Below the pieces are notes generated by a model. It was not told the origin of the DNA. It searched no databases and saw nothing but the letters and a program-made list of their open reading frames with translations. Of a stretch of DNA of 64,000 bases, positions 49,851-61,164 are shown piece after piece. The stretch comes from Phlebotomus papatasi. Taxonomy: Eukaryota; Arthropoda; Insecta; Diptera; Psychodidae. A program made the translations under genes and the position numbers. The stretch spans positions 75,464,712 through 75,528,711 of the forward strand of contig NC_077224.1 in the NCBI RefSeq assembly GCF_024763615.1. The letters are read 5' to 3'. The number at the start of each line of letters is the position of its first letter. Positions within the stretch are counted from its first letter, which is position 1.

Positions 49851-50855
49851 ATGATGAATACGGTTACACAAAAAATCGAGGTACTGCAATGTTGCTCTTT
49901 CGGTAGAGTTGGTTTAGTAAAATAATTCTATTTATATTATTTTGAGAAAGCAATTACAATTAAATTAAATTAAAAAATTTTGTCTGTCAATCATTGTAGT
50001 AATTTATATTGAAAATCACATTAAATTGGTTTATAAATAAATATTAACTTAATTTTTGATCTCCAAAAAAAAGGAATGAGGATATAACAGAATGGGGATG
50101 CAAAAGTAATCGGGATTTCGTGTTCCAAATTAAATCAATGAAATATATCACACAATGAATTAACTCCGTTGGAGAGGAGATTCTCAAGTAACTTCTCACT
50201 TTCACTTCATGGTCCAGTCATTGATGTTCCATGAAGTGGAAAATACGATTTCACTGACTTCTGTTGATGTGAATTTCATTCTGGAACATTTTCATTTTAT
50301 TGATGACTATTTCCATGAATGTCATCTGTATCTGTCCTGATTCTTAATCAAAATGTATTTTTTAACGACTATCACGGGAGATATTTTCTCACTCTATTCA
50401 ACGAGGTAGAAGCAAAAAGGTATAGATATATTCCTGGTCGAAATTTGCATTAAAGGTTTGTATAGCAAATGGAATGAATGTTTTCTATCTGGCCCAAAAT
50501 GTAATTCAAAGTGGGAAATGGATCTACACGGTAAAGCCATAGTAAAGTGTTTTTGGGATGGTGGAGTCACGATTTTTTATACAGTCCTTGAGGGCGGACG
50601 AATGGAAATGTGTAAAACGCCGGCTGAATGGAAATGATAAATTTTCCGTGTTTTATCGTGAATCTCAAATTCACTCACCAACCCAGTGTAACTTTTTGCA
50701 CAAAATACTAAAGAGTGGCACCCGAAAAGATGGTTGATTCTGGGGGAAAAGGGGTCAAAATTTCGTGGAGAAGCAATAAAATGACTCAATTTTTTGTGTC
50801 TTCTCTTAACGGGTTGATCTTTTTATGGTTAGGGGGGGGAGTACAGTGAAAAATT

Positions 50856-51324
50856 TTAAATGCGATAGACAATAAAATTGGCATATTCAGAATCTAATAT
50901 GTAAATTTTTCCTATGATCCCTATGATGGTCCTTTTCGTCAATAGAACACCACACTCCCTTATGGCCATAAAGCACCCTTGTGTATTGCTTAAAAACTTT
51001 TCTTTGGCAAAACATTGTACAACTTTTGAAGACCTCTTTGACAAAAGAAAAATAAACGAGTCACCGGAGTTTGGGACAAACTTTACACATTCCTGCATGA
51101 TCCAATTTATTTTGATGCCACAGAATTTCATATGCGTTTACATAGAGGCACTTCAATGTTTGTTGTTTGGCAGAAAATTTTGGTAATCTATTCAAATCCC
51201 ATCCCACCTCCATCCCTACTGTCGTCCGTCTTGATGTTTTATGTTTTCGTACAAAATAAAATTGTCTCATTTTCAATATTATCATGAGCTTGTCAGATAC
51301 ACACAAAAACCACCCCTTTGCCAT
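50856..51324 (-). pseudogene. Possible decayed coding sequence
   Basis: Two overlapping minus-strand frames (51324-51061 and 51131-50856) read in sequence with a shift in the overlap. The second contains SKVVQCFAKEKFL and GVLLTKRTIIGIIG. Function and family unknown. It may be chance, but the orientation agrees with the decayed frames at 45.4-46.4 and 55.2-55.7 kb. Confidence 0.25.
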
Positions 51325-51620
51325 GACAAATTTTTACGTGGATGAATGAAGATATAAAGTTTTTCGTTTTACAGAACAAAAATTCCCATGGCTCTAAAGA
51401 TGACAGTAAAATGTTTGGCAGATGGGAAACAATAGCATTTTTTAAGGGAATATCAAACGGCTTTCCATATTACGCAACTATAAAAATATCTGCTCAACAG
51501 TGCAGCTTAATCCACCATTGTCTACCATATGCATAGAAATGCACAGTACCAATAAAATATTAAATAAAAGCATTCAGCTGATCAGAAGCAGAATAAGCGT
51601 CTTAACGAATTAAACTTTTA

Positions 51621-52068
51621 GGGCAGAATCACATTGACAGTAAAATGCTCACCGTCACCGTCAAAGCCCTCACCGTATTTCGTTGATTTACGCATTTTCA
51701 TTGTAATTTTTACTCAAATTCTCAATTAACGTGTTGCATTATCTCATACTCGGTGGCACTAGGTGAAAATAATATAAGGAAATTGAAGAAATAAAACGAA
51801 AATGCGATAAACGGTGAGCAAAAAAACTGTACGAAAAACTGTAGCAAAAAAATCCTACAGTTTTTTTTTGCTCACCGTTTATCGCATTTTCGCTTTATTT
51901 ATTCATTTTTCTTATACTATTTTCACCTAGTGCCACCGAGTATGAGACAAAGTAATATCATAATGGAAAATTTGCGTAAGAATTGCAATGAAAATGCGTA
52001 AATCAACGAAATACGGTGAGGGCTTTGACGGTGACGGTGAGCATTTTACTGTCAATGTGATTCTGCCC
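51621..52068. mobile_element. Fold-back element with near-perfect 80-bp outer arms
   Basis: Left GGGCAGAATCACATTGACAG, right CTGTCAATGTGATTCTGCCC. The arms run on through CACCGTCACCGTCAAAGCCC. A second tight hairpin at the centre (51808-51890, AAATGCGATAAACGGTGAGC and its complement) closes the element. Confidence 0.92.
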
Positions 52069-52610
52069 TTAATACTTAAAAAAAAACTTGGACTAAAATC
52101 TAAAGATTTTTGTTCTCATATAACATAACAATTAAAATATTTTTTTCTCTATACCCTATAGGGTAAAGGCTCACAATTTTGTCCAGTCTGCTTATATGCA
52201 TCGATGTTCCAAGTTTGAAGTGCGATATTTTCAATACTAATTGACTTTTATTGTTACTCTCTTTTCAGAAGGGTTGTTTAGAAACTTGGTAAGGGTTTAT
52301 TGTCTTTGTTTTTACTAAAATTAGTCTTAATACGTTTAAAAATGAATTGATATGTAGAGGTGAATTTGGCTCTTATTTTGGACAACTTGGTTATTAATTT
52401 GAACAACTTGGCTATAAATTTGGACAGCTAATCCGCCTCGACAGGATGGCCATTGTTCTTTATTTCATGAACCAATCCTACCAAGTCCTCTTCCTGTTCA
52501 TGTAAGGGAAACGTAGAATGTCACAGAAGCCCGGAAACTTTTCATATCATTCATTAAAGTGAGTTGACTTTGGTATTCCAAGTAGAAAGAAATCACTTTT
52601 CTACTTCTTA

Positions 52611-53029
52611 GGGTAAGTGTACCGAATTCCGGCCAGCTTTCCATTCCGGCAACTTTTTTTGTTCCTCGAATTTCCATGAATTTTTAGTTTTGCATATTCT
52701 ACAGATTATACAATGCAAAAAAAAAATTGTAACTTTGACAAACGAGATGATGTGAAAAAGACGTGGAAGAATTCCTAAAAGGCAAGGAACTATGAGAATA
52801 AAGGCGGCCGAAATAGGGCACCACAGCCATGTCTACATTTTTATTCATTTTAAAATCTATTAAGAATGATTTTAGAGAAAAGAAGGGTGATAAACTGTCT
52901 TACAAGATTCCGAGCAATACTCCTTAAGAACAAGGAATAAAAAATTCAATTTATATTAAAAATATTACATTTCAAACTTGAGACTTTGGCGCTTGCATGC
53001 AACTACGCCGAATTTTGGCACACTTACCC
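52611..53029. mobile_element. TA-flanked fold-back element, GGGTAAGTGTGCC family
   Basis: Left GGGTAAGTGTACCGAATTCC, right TTTGGCACACTTACCC. Collinear with 22543-22990. Confidence 0.85.
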
Positions 53030-53412
53030 TAGATCTATTAACTCTACAATAGATTTTTTTTAAATTTATTTTTTCATTCCTTCTACTTTAGGAGTGTTGC
53101 TTAGAACTTTGTAGATAGTTTATCGTCCTTGTTTTCTCAAAAATTATTCTTAATAAATTTAAAAATGACAAAAATGTAGACATAGCTTTGGTGCCCTATT
53201 TCGGACACTTTCAATCTCAAAGTTTCTTACCCTTCGGGAATTCTTCCAATATCTTTTTCACGAGATCTTGTTTGTCGAAGCTACATATTTTGTTATTCTT
53301 TTGCATTGTATAATCTCTAGAGTATGTATAAACTAAAAATTCATGGAAATTCAAGGAACAAAAAATGTGGCCGGAATTGCAAGCTGGCCGGAATTTGGCA
53401 CACTTACCCTAA
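53030..53412. mobile_element. Inverted partner of the GGGTAAGTGTGCC element
   Basis: Continues from 53029 in reverse order and ends AATTTGGCACACTTACCC at 53412, followed by TA. The pair 52611-53412 thus shares a middle terminus. At 22.5-23.1 kb the same arrangement exists in truncated form. Confidence 0.75.
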
Positions 53413-53572
53413 CTCTTGCAAATCCCGAAACGGATATATTTTGCAATTTTATATTTTTCCTATTTTATCATTTTCTTTATTATTATTTTCTATTTTCTTA
53501 TTCTCAAAGTTCCCCATGTCCCGAGGGAGATGTCATATATGGAACTGCTCACGTTTTCATGAAACATTGTTA

Positions 53573-53740
53573 CACTGGGAAAAAATGGGGGTGCGATTAA
53601 CTTTTTTTTCGTCATAATTTTAACACTTTTTAGGTGTAAAAATATATCAATATTTTTTAATGTTAATTTTACACCTTTTAAGGGTAAAATTAACATGAAA
53701 AAGGGTAATTTAGCACACCTAAAAAGCATAATATTAGTTA
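53573..53740. mobile_element. MITE beginning CACTGGGAAAAA, copy 1
   Basis: Contains 'gggggtgcgattaactttt', 'ttaacactttttaggtgtaa' and 'taatgttaattttac'. Internally palindromic (arms around 'tgttaattttacacctttt' and 'aaaattaacat'). Copy 2 at 57391 is about 90% identical by eye. Confidence 0.8.
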
Positions 53741-53744
53741 GCAT

Positions 53745-54027
53745 AAGCTTAGTCGAAAGTTCTTAATTAAATACTTAAGTGAAATACTTTTTAAATCCAT
53801 AATACAAACTATTTACTTAAGGACTTTTACGTAGGCCTTAATTGAGTACTTAATATAATATTAAGGTTGAGTCATACCATATTAGCTGTTCGCCATAAAG
53901 CACTGACTTTTGTTTATCTTATTTTCATATATTTTTTTAAGAAGTTGGATGTTCAACGATTTCTTAAAATTAACTCATTTGGTTACGAACTTACTAAATA
54001 CTTAATAAGTACTTAATGTGTTAGTTG
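53745..54027. repeat. Second copy of the TTAAGTACTTAATAAG repeat
   Basis: Shares with 43436-44690 the phrases 'ttaattaaatacttaa', 'aagttggatgttcaac' (inverted) and the terminus 'aataagtacttaatgtgtta'. Confidence 0.55.
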
Positions 54028-54200
54028 GGTTTTTATAAACAATTGTTGACGGCAGTTGAGGGTGTTTGTGGATTGGAGAAGGTCAATTAGGGTTTGATCA
54101 ATGAAACCGGAGCATGGAACTTTGTCTTCAGAGCTCTTACGGAAAGAGGTTACCCCAGAGCGTATTGAAATATTTTGTTCTACTAAAGTTAATAATACTA

Positions 54201-54415
54201 GGGTGAAAGGAACACCTATTGACACTTTAAGAACTCATGTCAGGACCTATTGACACCCTATGCTGTATCATTTGGAATACGAAATTCGAATACTTATCCT
54301 TATCGTAAAACGTAGATTAATGGAAAACGTTATATTACTAAGATTTTATTGGATACAATAAATGAATTTCAATATTTTGACAAAAGTGCCAATAGGGGTT
54401 CCCTGTCGAAGAGAT
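54201..54415. mobile_element. Fold-back element with AGGAACACCTATTGACAC arms
   Basis: Left GGGTGAAAGGAACACCTATT after TA, right 'gtgccaataggggttccct'. 'acctattgacac' is repeated at 54241. The right terminus is not clear. Confidence 0.6.
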
Positions 54416-55218
54416 GTTCATTCGACCCTAATTTTGAAAATTCAAAAAGAAATAGGTCCCAATAATTAAATAATAAACAAAATAATAAAAATAAAATTTT
54501 AATTCAGTCAAAAATTACAAAATTAAAAAGAACTGTACAATAATATCCACTTGGATATTACAATATCCTATTTCTTGTATTATAAAATTTGCAGAAAAAG
54601 CTTTCTTTTATGCTTGAAAAGATTTGAGTTACCCTTCCATATGCTTTTTAATTCATGTGATAATCTTGTGTCATGTTACATTACGCTTTGAACAGACCAA
54701 CAACCCTAAATGCATCTTCATTCAGTGAAACTTAATCTCTTTTAGTGGTTTGCTACTAAGCTTCCATTAATGTTTATGGTAAAACGCAATTTAACTTTGC
54801 TCCATGAACTCCTCTGCGAAGACCAGTAACTTTATGCAAACATTCTTTAAGATATCTGGCAAATATCGAAATTCACATCAAAATTGGGAGGGATTTACGA
54901 CTCGGTGGCAAATGTAAAGTAAATGTGAAAAGCGATGTCATAAAACATGAATGCAATTTCCATAAGTCAATACGAAAGCATTTTGTAGCTTCAATCAGCC
55001 AATATTGTATAATCTGCGTTTTATTTATCTTTACTAAACATTTGTTGTCAGAAGCAAGGTTATATGTAACAAAATTTGTACGCAACTGAAAATCAATTTA
55101 ATGTCTTGCCTTTTATTTGTCTACAATTCTGTTTGTTGTCTGATGATCAAAAAACCAAGTCAAATAATATCAAAAGACACACAGTGAAATTTCTTTTGAA
55201 AGAGTATTGTGCAACATT

Positions 55219-55660
55219 TCAAAAGAAACGTGCAGAAAAGTAAAATAGGATGAATTTTCCTATAAATTGTGCATATTTGGAAACATTTTGAATGGAGTTT
55301 CCAACATTGCATTGTTTAAATTCAATGAAGAATAAGTGTTCCAGCGCTCTGTCTGCAATTTTAATGGTGTCGTGAATAACCTGTAGAGCGGCTTTTTGTG
55401 CATTATACGAATATTCCCGAAAGATGTGCTTGCCAAAAGCTCTGCCAATTTCTTCTTGCAAACGAGAGAAAATTCGTGGTGCTTTTGGGAATATTCACAG
55501 TAGCATCGTTATAGTATGAATGTCTACCAAAGGACTCGTAATCTTGAAATTTATCCAACATTTTGCCTCGAGATTTGTGCTACAACGAATAGGAAGAGTC
55601 CTAAATGCACAATAAGTTCTCGACCAAAAGTCTCTAATTTGTCGACTTGGTTGAGCCATT
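55219..55660 (-). pseudogene. Decayed coding sequence of unknown origin
   Basis: The minus strand starts with an ATG near 55656 (MAQPSRQIRDFW). It shifts frame near 55560 and again near 55465, then runs on as a helical-looking, Lys/Arg-rich stretch (EEIGRAFGKHIFREYSYN, ALQVIHDTIKIADRALEH) to 55219. Composition and continuity look protein-derived. No family is recognised and there are no splice sites at the shifts. It could be a viral, mobile-element or cellular gene remnant. Confidence 0.4.
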
Positions 55661-56422
55661 TAGTGAATTAATAGGGGTAAGATGGATACTCAAAAAGAAC
55701 TAACACCATAAAATTCTGCAGCATGTGCAATGCTGCTCAATTTCATGAATCAGATACTTACAAGAAATGAGATTCTGTCCACATACACGTCTCCCCTATA
55801 AAGTTTCTTAAGTACCATCAACTGCGAAGTCCGTACGTTAATTTTTTTTTGTTTAAGTATTCTGATGATTTCTCTTTTCCTTCCCCTCAAAACATTTCCT
55901 TTCACAGTTTTTGTGTACATTTTGCATCGCTTTTCATGTCATAAATTACAACGAGGATGATTACTTGCAACACCATATACAATTTTACAGTATTTGACAT
56001 GGGTCCGGAAGCAAAGGAAGTTTTCCCACAATGCGATTATTTAGTTGAAATGATTTGTGTTTGCATTTGGTGGTCATGGTCGTTTCACTCCAAACACTGA
56101 AAATCTACGAAATAAACAGACAATAAATAAAAGCTCTAGCGACGTGGTAGTTTACCCATTCAATGTATCTAAATTTTCCTAACACCAGCATCATTTTCTG
56201 TGAACTTTATCATTTCTCGGAAAGTGTTCTTGGAACGGTGTCAAAGTCAGTGACCAGATTTTTTCTTCTATACTTAATTTTCAAAAATTGTACACTGTTT
56301 TAAAAAGCGAAAGATTAAAATATTTTATCAAAAAAGGTTCAACATAGTAATTTTCCATCTATTCGATCGGTGAAAATCATCCTTAAGAGCTAGAGCTAGA
56401 ATAAAGAACGGCTTACAAATAA

Positions 56423-56622
56423 GGTAAAGTACCCTCACTCGACTCGACCGGTGGGTAAATTTTTGAATGTTTCATGGTCAATTTCTATGAATTTGTCACT
56501 GGTCCGTATTATTCATGGAATGATTGACCTATTAATGTTAGGTCATACGCAAAATATTATATTATAGCAAATATAAATACATTTAATAAATAAATCTACC
56601 GGTCGAGCGATGGTACTTTATC
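56423..56622. mobile_element. Fold-back element with GGTAAAGTACC ends
   Basis: Left GGTAAAGTACCCTCACTCGA, right CGATGGTACTTTATC, with CGACCGGT in the left arm and its complement ACCGGTCG in the right. Confidence 0.75.
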
Positions 56623-57390
56623 TTATCAGGGAGGTAAAGTCACTCACGGAGACAAAAAAAATACAAAAGGTAAATTTAATGCAGTTTCGGTTTCATGGGG
56701 TGTATATAGTGGACGGAAAAAATAGATCTCTGTTGTTAAAAATATATTTAGAGCAGATGAAGGAGACATCCTTCCTAAAAAAAAAAAAATCAAGTTAAAA
56801 ATTGAAGAGAAAAAATCAAGAAAGGTAAAAATTAAGGATTGTAAAATCTACTATCCACATATGAAATTTAACCTTAAAAGCCCCCTATATTCTAACATAT
56901 AGATAGTAGATTTTACTAGGCGAGTATTAAATTTACTTGCCGGATATTAGATAATGGAATTCAATTTGAGGACAATGAAATTTACTATCCTGATAGTGAA
57001 ATTTACAGTCTAGCTAGTAAAGTCTACTAGCAAGATATTAGAAACTAAGAGAATCTCGAGGTAAAATCTGAAGGATGATAGTAGAATTTCCCACCCAGCA
57101 ATTATAATTTAACATCCACAGGAGCAGTAAATTCTAAAAAACAAGCACGTACATATAATTATGATTTCCGGTTTCCGAGCGGGGAAATTAGTATTTGGGA
57201 AATAAAGAAGACATGTTTCTTCTTTCGATGTCCACTTTATTCTCTCTTTCTTTCTATTGATACATGATATTTATATGATTGCTCTCCCTTCGATCTTCTT
57301 TGCCTTTTATCAGATATCTATTTTTAGAATTTTATGATTATGCTGATTGGAATTTTGCAAGATGTACAGTACAAGTAAATTCCTGTTCAA

Positions 57391-57560
57391 CACTGAGAAA
57401 AAAGGGGGTGCGATTAACTTTTTTTCCTCATAACTTTAACACTTTTTAGGTGTAAAAATATATTAACATTTTTTAATGTTAATTTTACATCTTTTTAAGG
57501 GTAAAATTAACATGAAAAAGGGTACCTTTAACCCCTAATACACATAAAAAGCATAATATT
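57391..57560. mobile_element. MITE beginning CACTGAGAAAAA, copy 2
   Basis: Collinear with 53573-53740 through 'aacatgaaaaagggta', then slightly longer at the right end. Confidence 0.8.
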
Positions 57561-57599
57561 TACACCGATTTCGGATCAATACTGCAGGATAAAATAAAA

Positions 57600-58995
57600 A
57601 TTTCCGGAATGTTATTTTAACTTAAACATTTTAATAAACATTCTCAGACAAATTAATATAAACATTTCCACATTCATAATGTCGATTCAAAAATGAGGAC
57701 ACTTAAAATATGATTTATGATCGTGAGATCCAACTATATCTTCTATAATTTTTGACTGACCGATATAATGTCCGGTTTGCTGGGTGACTTTAGTAACAGC
57801 TTTTAAAATTTCGTATGGAGGACGGTAAATTTTACCATATTAGGTTTCTCGGTGTTTTTGTTACTGCTCGAACTTAAAGATAGAGCATTAAATACAATCC
57901 GTTTTTTTATCAAATTGTCACAGACCTAGAATTTTTTAAGGTGCTGGGATTTTTTAAAATTAATTTTTAGCCTCTCTAGTCTAGTGAGCTTATTACTCAA
58001 TAGATTTGGCCATGTTTAGATTTTCTGGAATTGGTGTTTCAAAATCTTCTAACCCAGCTGAATAACTAATAAATCGATAGTCAGCGTCAATGATTTACCT
58101 TTCTCGAATTAATTTTTTATTTGTCGATATAATAAGTTCGAGCATTCTGCAAAACTGTAACGCCTTGTCATCTCATTATAATATTTATGTTAAAAATAAG
58201 AAATGTATTTTGTTACTTTAGAAATTTCTAAGAAATCAATCGCAAATTCTGAAAAAAATCGAAGTAACAGATATCGAAAAAGTATGCTATATTTGCGGTA
58301 TCTATGTTAAATATTTCGTCTTCAAATACTCCTTAGCATAAAATTTGCGGAAGGACATTATATTTCTGCGTTTTCTGCAAAAAAATAAGTGTTATATGTT
58401 CAGAGAACAGAGGGAGTCGTGCTATTGAGCCACAACGATGCCACAGAATAGTATCTTAACAGAGGGGTAAAATCAAAGAAATTGAGCACCATACCAAAAA
58501 AAAAGATGCAAAGAGATCAATGCCTTAATGGAATTTCCGTATCGATACGAAATCTGAGACCATAAAAGTATATATTTGAAGAAGATGTGACTCGAAAGAA
58601 ATACATAATAAAGTGTTATTCAGCATTTGTGTACTTTCACACTCATATACAGTTTTGACTTTGATGATGCTGGAATGGAGAAAACATTGGTCTTTTATAA
58701 AAATATGAATGGTTCTTCCTTTCTTTATCGTACGTAGGAGGAAAATAAAGGAAAAAGTTATCGAAGGGTTATGGATGTGCATAATGCTCGAAGTCGTGAT
58801 TTTGATTCTATGGTCTGCTAATTGGTTGCAACTTGAGTAAAATTATGTAGAAAAATTAAATTCATTTATAAGTAATACCGGGATTGACGATATCAGAATT
58901 AATGGCATAACATGACTAGTGATACACAATTTGCAGAACTTGTCCATCATTTCATTGGAAGTCACTTCTGTAAAATCATTTTACTGCTCTAACTC
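57600..58995. other. Gene-free interval
   Basis: No coding or repeat signal that I can support. The 85-codon minus-strand frame at 58782-58525 has no recognisable features. Confidence 0.5.
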
Positions 58996-59010
58996 AGGTT
59001 AGGAGTAGTA

Positions 59011-59195
59011 GAGTGGAGTCATCACTTATCGGCGTTGTACACTTACGGACAACTTGCAAAAATTTCAAATTTTTATGTAAAACAGATTTCAATAAATCAT
59101 AAAAAAGCAATTTACGTTAATCTATTTAGAATAAGAAATTAATTTTTTGAAAGCTGTCCATAAATGTATAACGTCCAAAAATGATGTCTCTACTC
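59011..59195. mobile_element. TA-flanked fold-back element, diverged relative of 20070-20281
   Basis: Left GAGTGGAGTCATCACTTATC, right 'aaatgatgtctctactc', with 'acaacttgcaaaaatt' at the same distance as 'acaactagcaaaaatc' in the 20-kb copy. Confidence 0.75.
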
Positions 59196-59629
59196 TATAT
59201 AATCCAGTTTTTCAACTTGTTGCCAGATTATAAGTTAAACGGTAAGAGATATCCGCATCCAGTTTTCGGTTACCCCACTGAAATACATAATCTTAACGTA
59301 GGGGAGACTGGAGCAAAATTTGTCAAATCGAAAATTTCAATATTCACTACTTTCTAAAATAAAAAAAACTGAGGCTTGAAATTTTTATTATAGATAGCCT
59401 TCATGATGGATAAAATTGGCTCGACGCGATTCTTTACCCCCAAAATTCAATTTACGCATTCCGAGTTGCAAGCAACCCGAGTTGCACGCATTTCTAGGTC
59501 ACCTGTAAAGAATCTCAGCTACCATAAGCTTATCTGGGCTTATCACTGGTCATTTGCTATTTTAAATAGTCTGAATGGGGAAGGCGAACAAAAGAAAAAA
59601 AAAGTTCATTGAAATCGGTTAATAAACAT

Positions 59630-60544
59630 TAGAGATAAAGTCCGGTCCATATGGATATAGTAAGGGTCGGGGTACAGTGAATTGGGGTAGAGACGGATGG
59701 GACCCATTATTTGAAAGATCGTGCTCTCAGATACAATATAGGCTAAAATTTCATCGAAATCCCTTTATAAATACAGAAAATGCAGTCCGGTCAAGACATT
59801 TTTGATTATAGCTCGGGTCAGGGAACATCGAGGGAGGAGTGCGACCCACCGTTGGAAAGGTCTCTACCTCAGCTACTACATACTAAAATTTAAAGAAAAA
59901 GCATCGTCTAGTTTTCGAAATATTCGATATCGATTAATCGAAAAATCGATTTTTCGATTAATCGAACCTTCGATTAAATCAGATGAAATTGGGGTGTCAT
60001 AAGGGTTATAGTACTCGACGAGAGCTTTCTAAAACACCAAAATTTTTCCAAATCCGTTAATTAGAAGCGGAGATATGACCATTAAAAAATTCAATTTTTG
60101 ATCCCTTATAGCTCGGGTCATGGGGGTCGGGGGACCTTAAATTTTGTATCAATCGAAAGCTCTTAAGCCCAGCTATAACATACTAAAATTTGAGATTGAT
60201 CCATGCCACAGGGACTGAGTTATTGAAAAAACAATTTTTGGGGTGTTCCAAAATGGCGGCAGGGGGAGGGGTGGAGGGGTGAGTCTGACATTATCAACTT
60301 CTAGCCGTCGATCGACATTTAACCTTTGCCGAAAACCGCTTGTCGATATCTCTCTCCGTTTTCTTTCCAGAAGTGATTATACGACAGACGGACGGACGGG
60401 ACGTCCACGAAAATCGATTTTTGGCGCATATGATATTCGTGATCTATGAGTGTCAAAACGTGTATAACCAAAATTTGGGCCCGATCTGACGAGGTCGGAT
60501 TTCACCTGTGACTACAAAAGCTGAGATTGTAAAGAATCTCAGCT
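59630..60544 (+). mobile_element. Diverged copy of modular repeat L
   Basis: Shares 'tatagctcgggtca' (59811, 60110), 'acatactaaaattt' (59878, 60179) and 'tttaacctttgccgaaaacc' with 34680-36464. It ends in the hairpin 60519-60544 (AGCTGAGATT, GTAAAG, AATCTCAGCT), so the terminal hairpin is conserved in form while its sequence differs from TAGGTGAGATT. Confidence 0.75.
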
Positions 60545-60562
60545 AAAATACATTTTTAATTA

Positions 60563-60617
60563 CAGATATTACAGATACAGATATTACAGATACAGATATT
60601 ACAGATTACAGATATTT
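60563..60617. repeat. Short tandem repeat built on ACAGATATT
   Basis: ATTACAGATACAGAT-type units are repeated about three and a half times with small variation, between the end of a long repeat at 60544 and the truncated MITE. Confidence 0.85.
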
Positions 60618-60709
60618 TTTGTAGGACCTCAATTAATTCCTGAGCTTAGATATTTTTGATTAAAAAATGGTGAATTTGGCTTGCAGCACATGCGGCGGTT
60701 CAGAAAGAG
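60618..60709. mobile_element. Truncated, inverted third copy of the TTAA-flanked MITE
   Basis: Its reverse complement matches the left about 90 bp of the family (CTCTTTC, TGCTGCAAGCCAA, CACCATTTTTTAATC, AAGCTCAGGAATTAATT). It ends at the same TTAA from which the full copy at 60714 starts. The far end is lost in a short tandem repeat at 60563-60617. Confidence 0.75.
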
Positions 60710-60713
60710 TTAA

Positions 60714-60953
60714 CTCTTTCCGGACCGCAGCATATGCTGCATGCCAATTTCACCATTTTTTAATCAAGAATATCTAAGCTCAGGAATTAATTAAGGTTCT
60801 ACAAAAAATATCTTACATTTGGACATCCTTATAGTTTGTAATCATGCACAATAATAGGATTTTTATCAGTTCTGAATAATTAAAAAACATTGTTTTTCAC
60901 AGAACATTCATATGCTGCTTTGGGTACTCAGAGTCCCAAAAGAGACGAAGGAG
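60714..60953. mobile_element. Second copy of the TTAA-flanked MITE
   Basis: Full-length and collinear with 11968-12207, with scattered substitutions only, and flanked by TTAA at 60710-60713 and 60954-60957. Both copies contain the phrase GCATATGCTGC near the left end and CATATGCTGCTTTGGG near the right end. Confidence 0.85.
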
Positions 60954-61004
60954 TTAACACAATCCAATGAAAAGGGAAATTCTTTATCCTGAAATTTTTT
61001 TAGT

Positions 61005-61164
61005 ACTTTCCTGTTCTCAAGTGCTTCTACATTATCGACTTTTCTTTGTGTTGTTTCCTGAGCGTTTTTCTCTGTCCTCGGCGTGTTCTAAAAACACGAA
61101 ACAGTCATGACAAAAACCAACACAACGAAAAGTCGATAATGCAGGTAACTTGAGAACAGTAAAG
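61005..61164. repeat. 160-bp fold-back element
   Basis: Left 'actttcctgttctcaagt' and 'attatcgacttttc' pair with right 'gaaaagtcgataatg' and 'acttgagaacagtaaag'. No TA plus GGG ends. Confidence 0.8.

Noticed and set aside
60243..60449. 68-codon plus-strand frame with Gly/Arg-rich start
   Set aside because: Lies entirely inside the diverged copy of repeat L, whose better-preserved copies do not keep this frame open.
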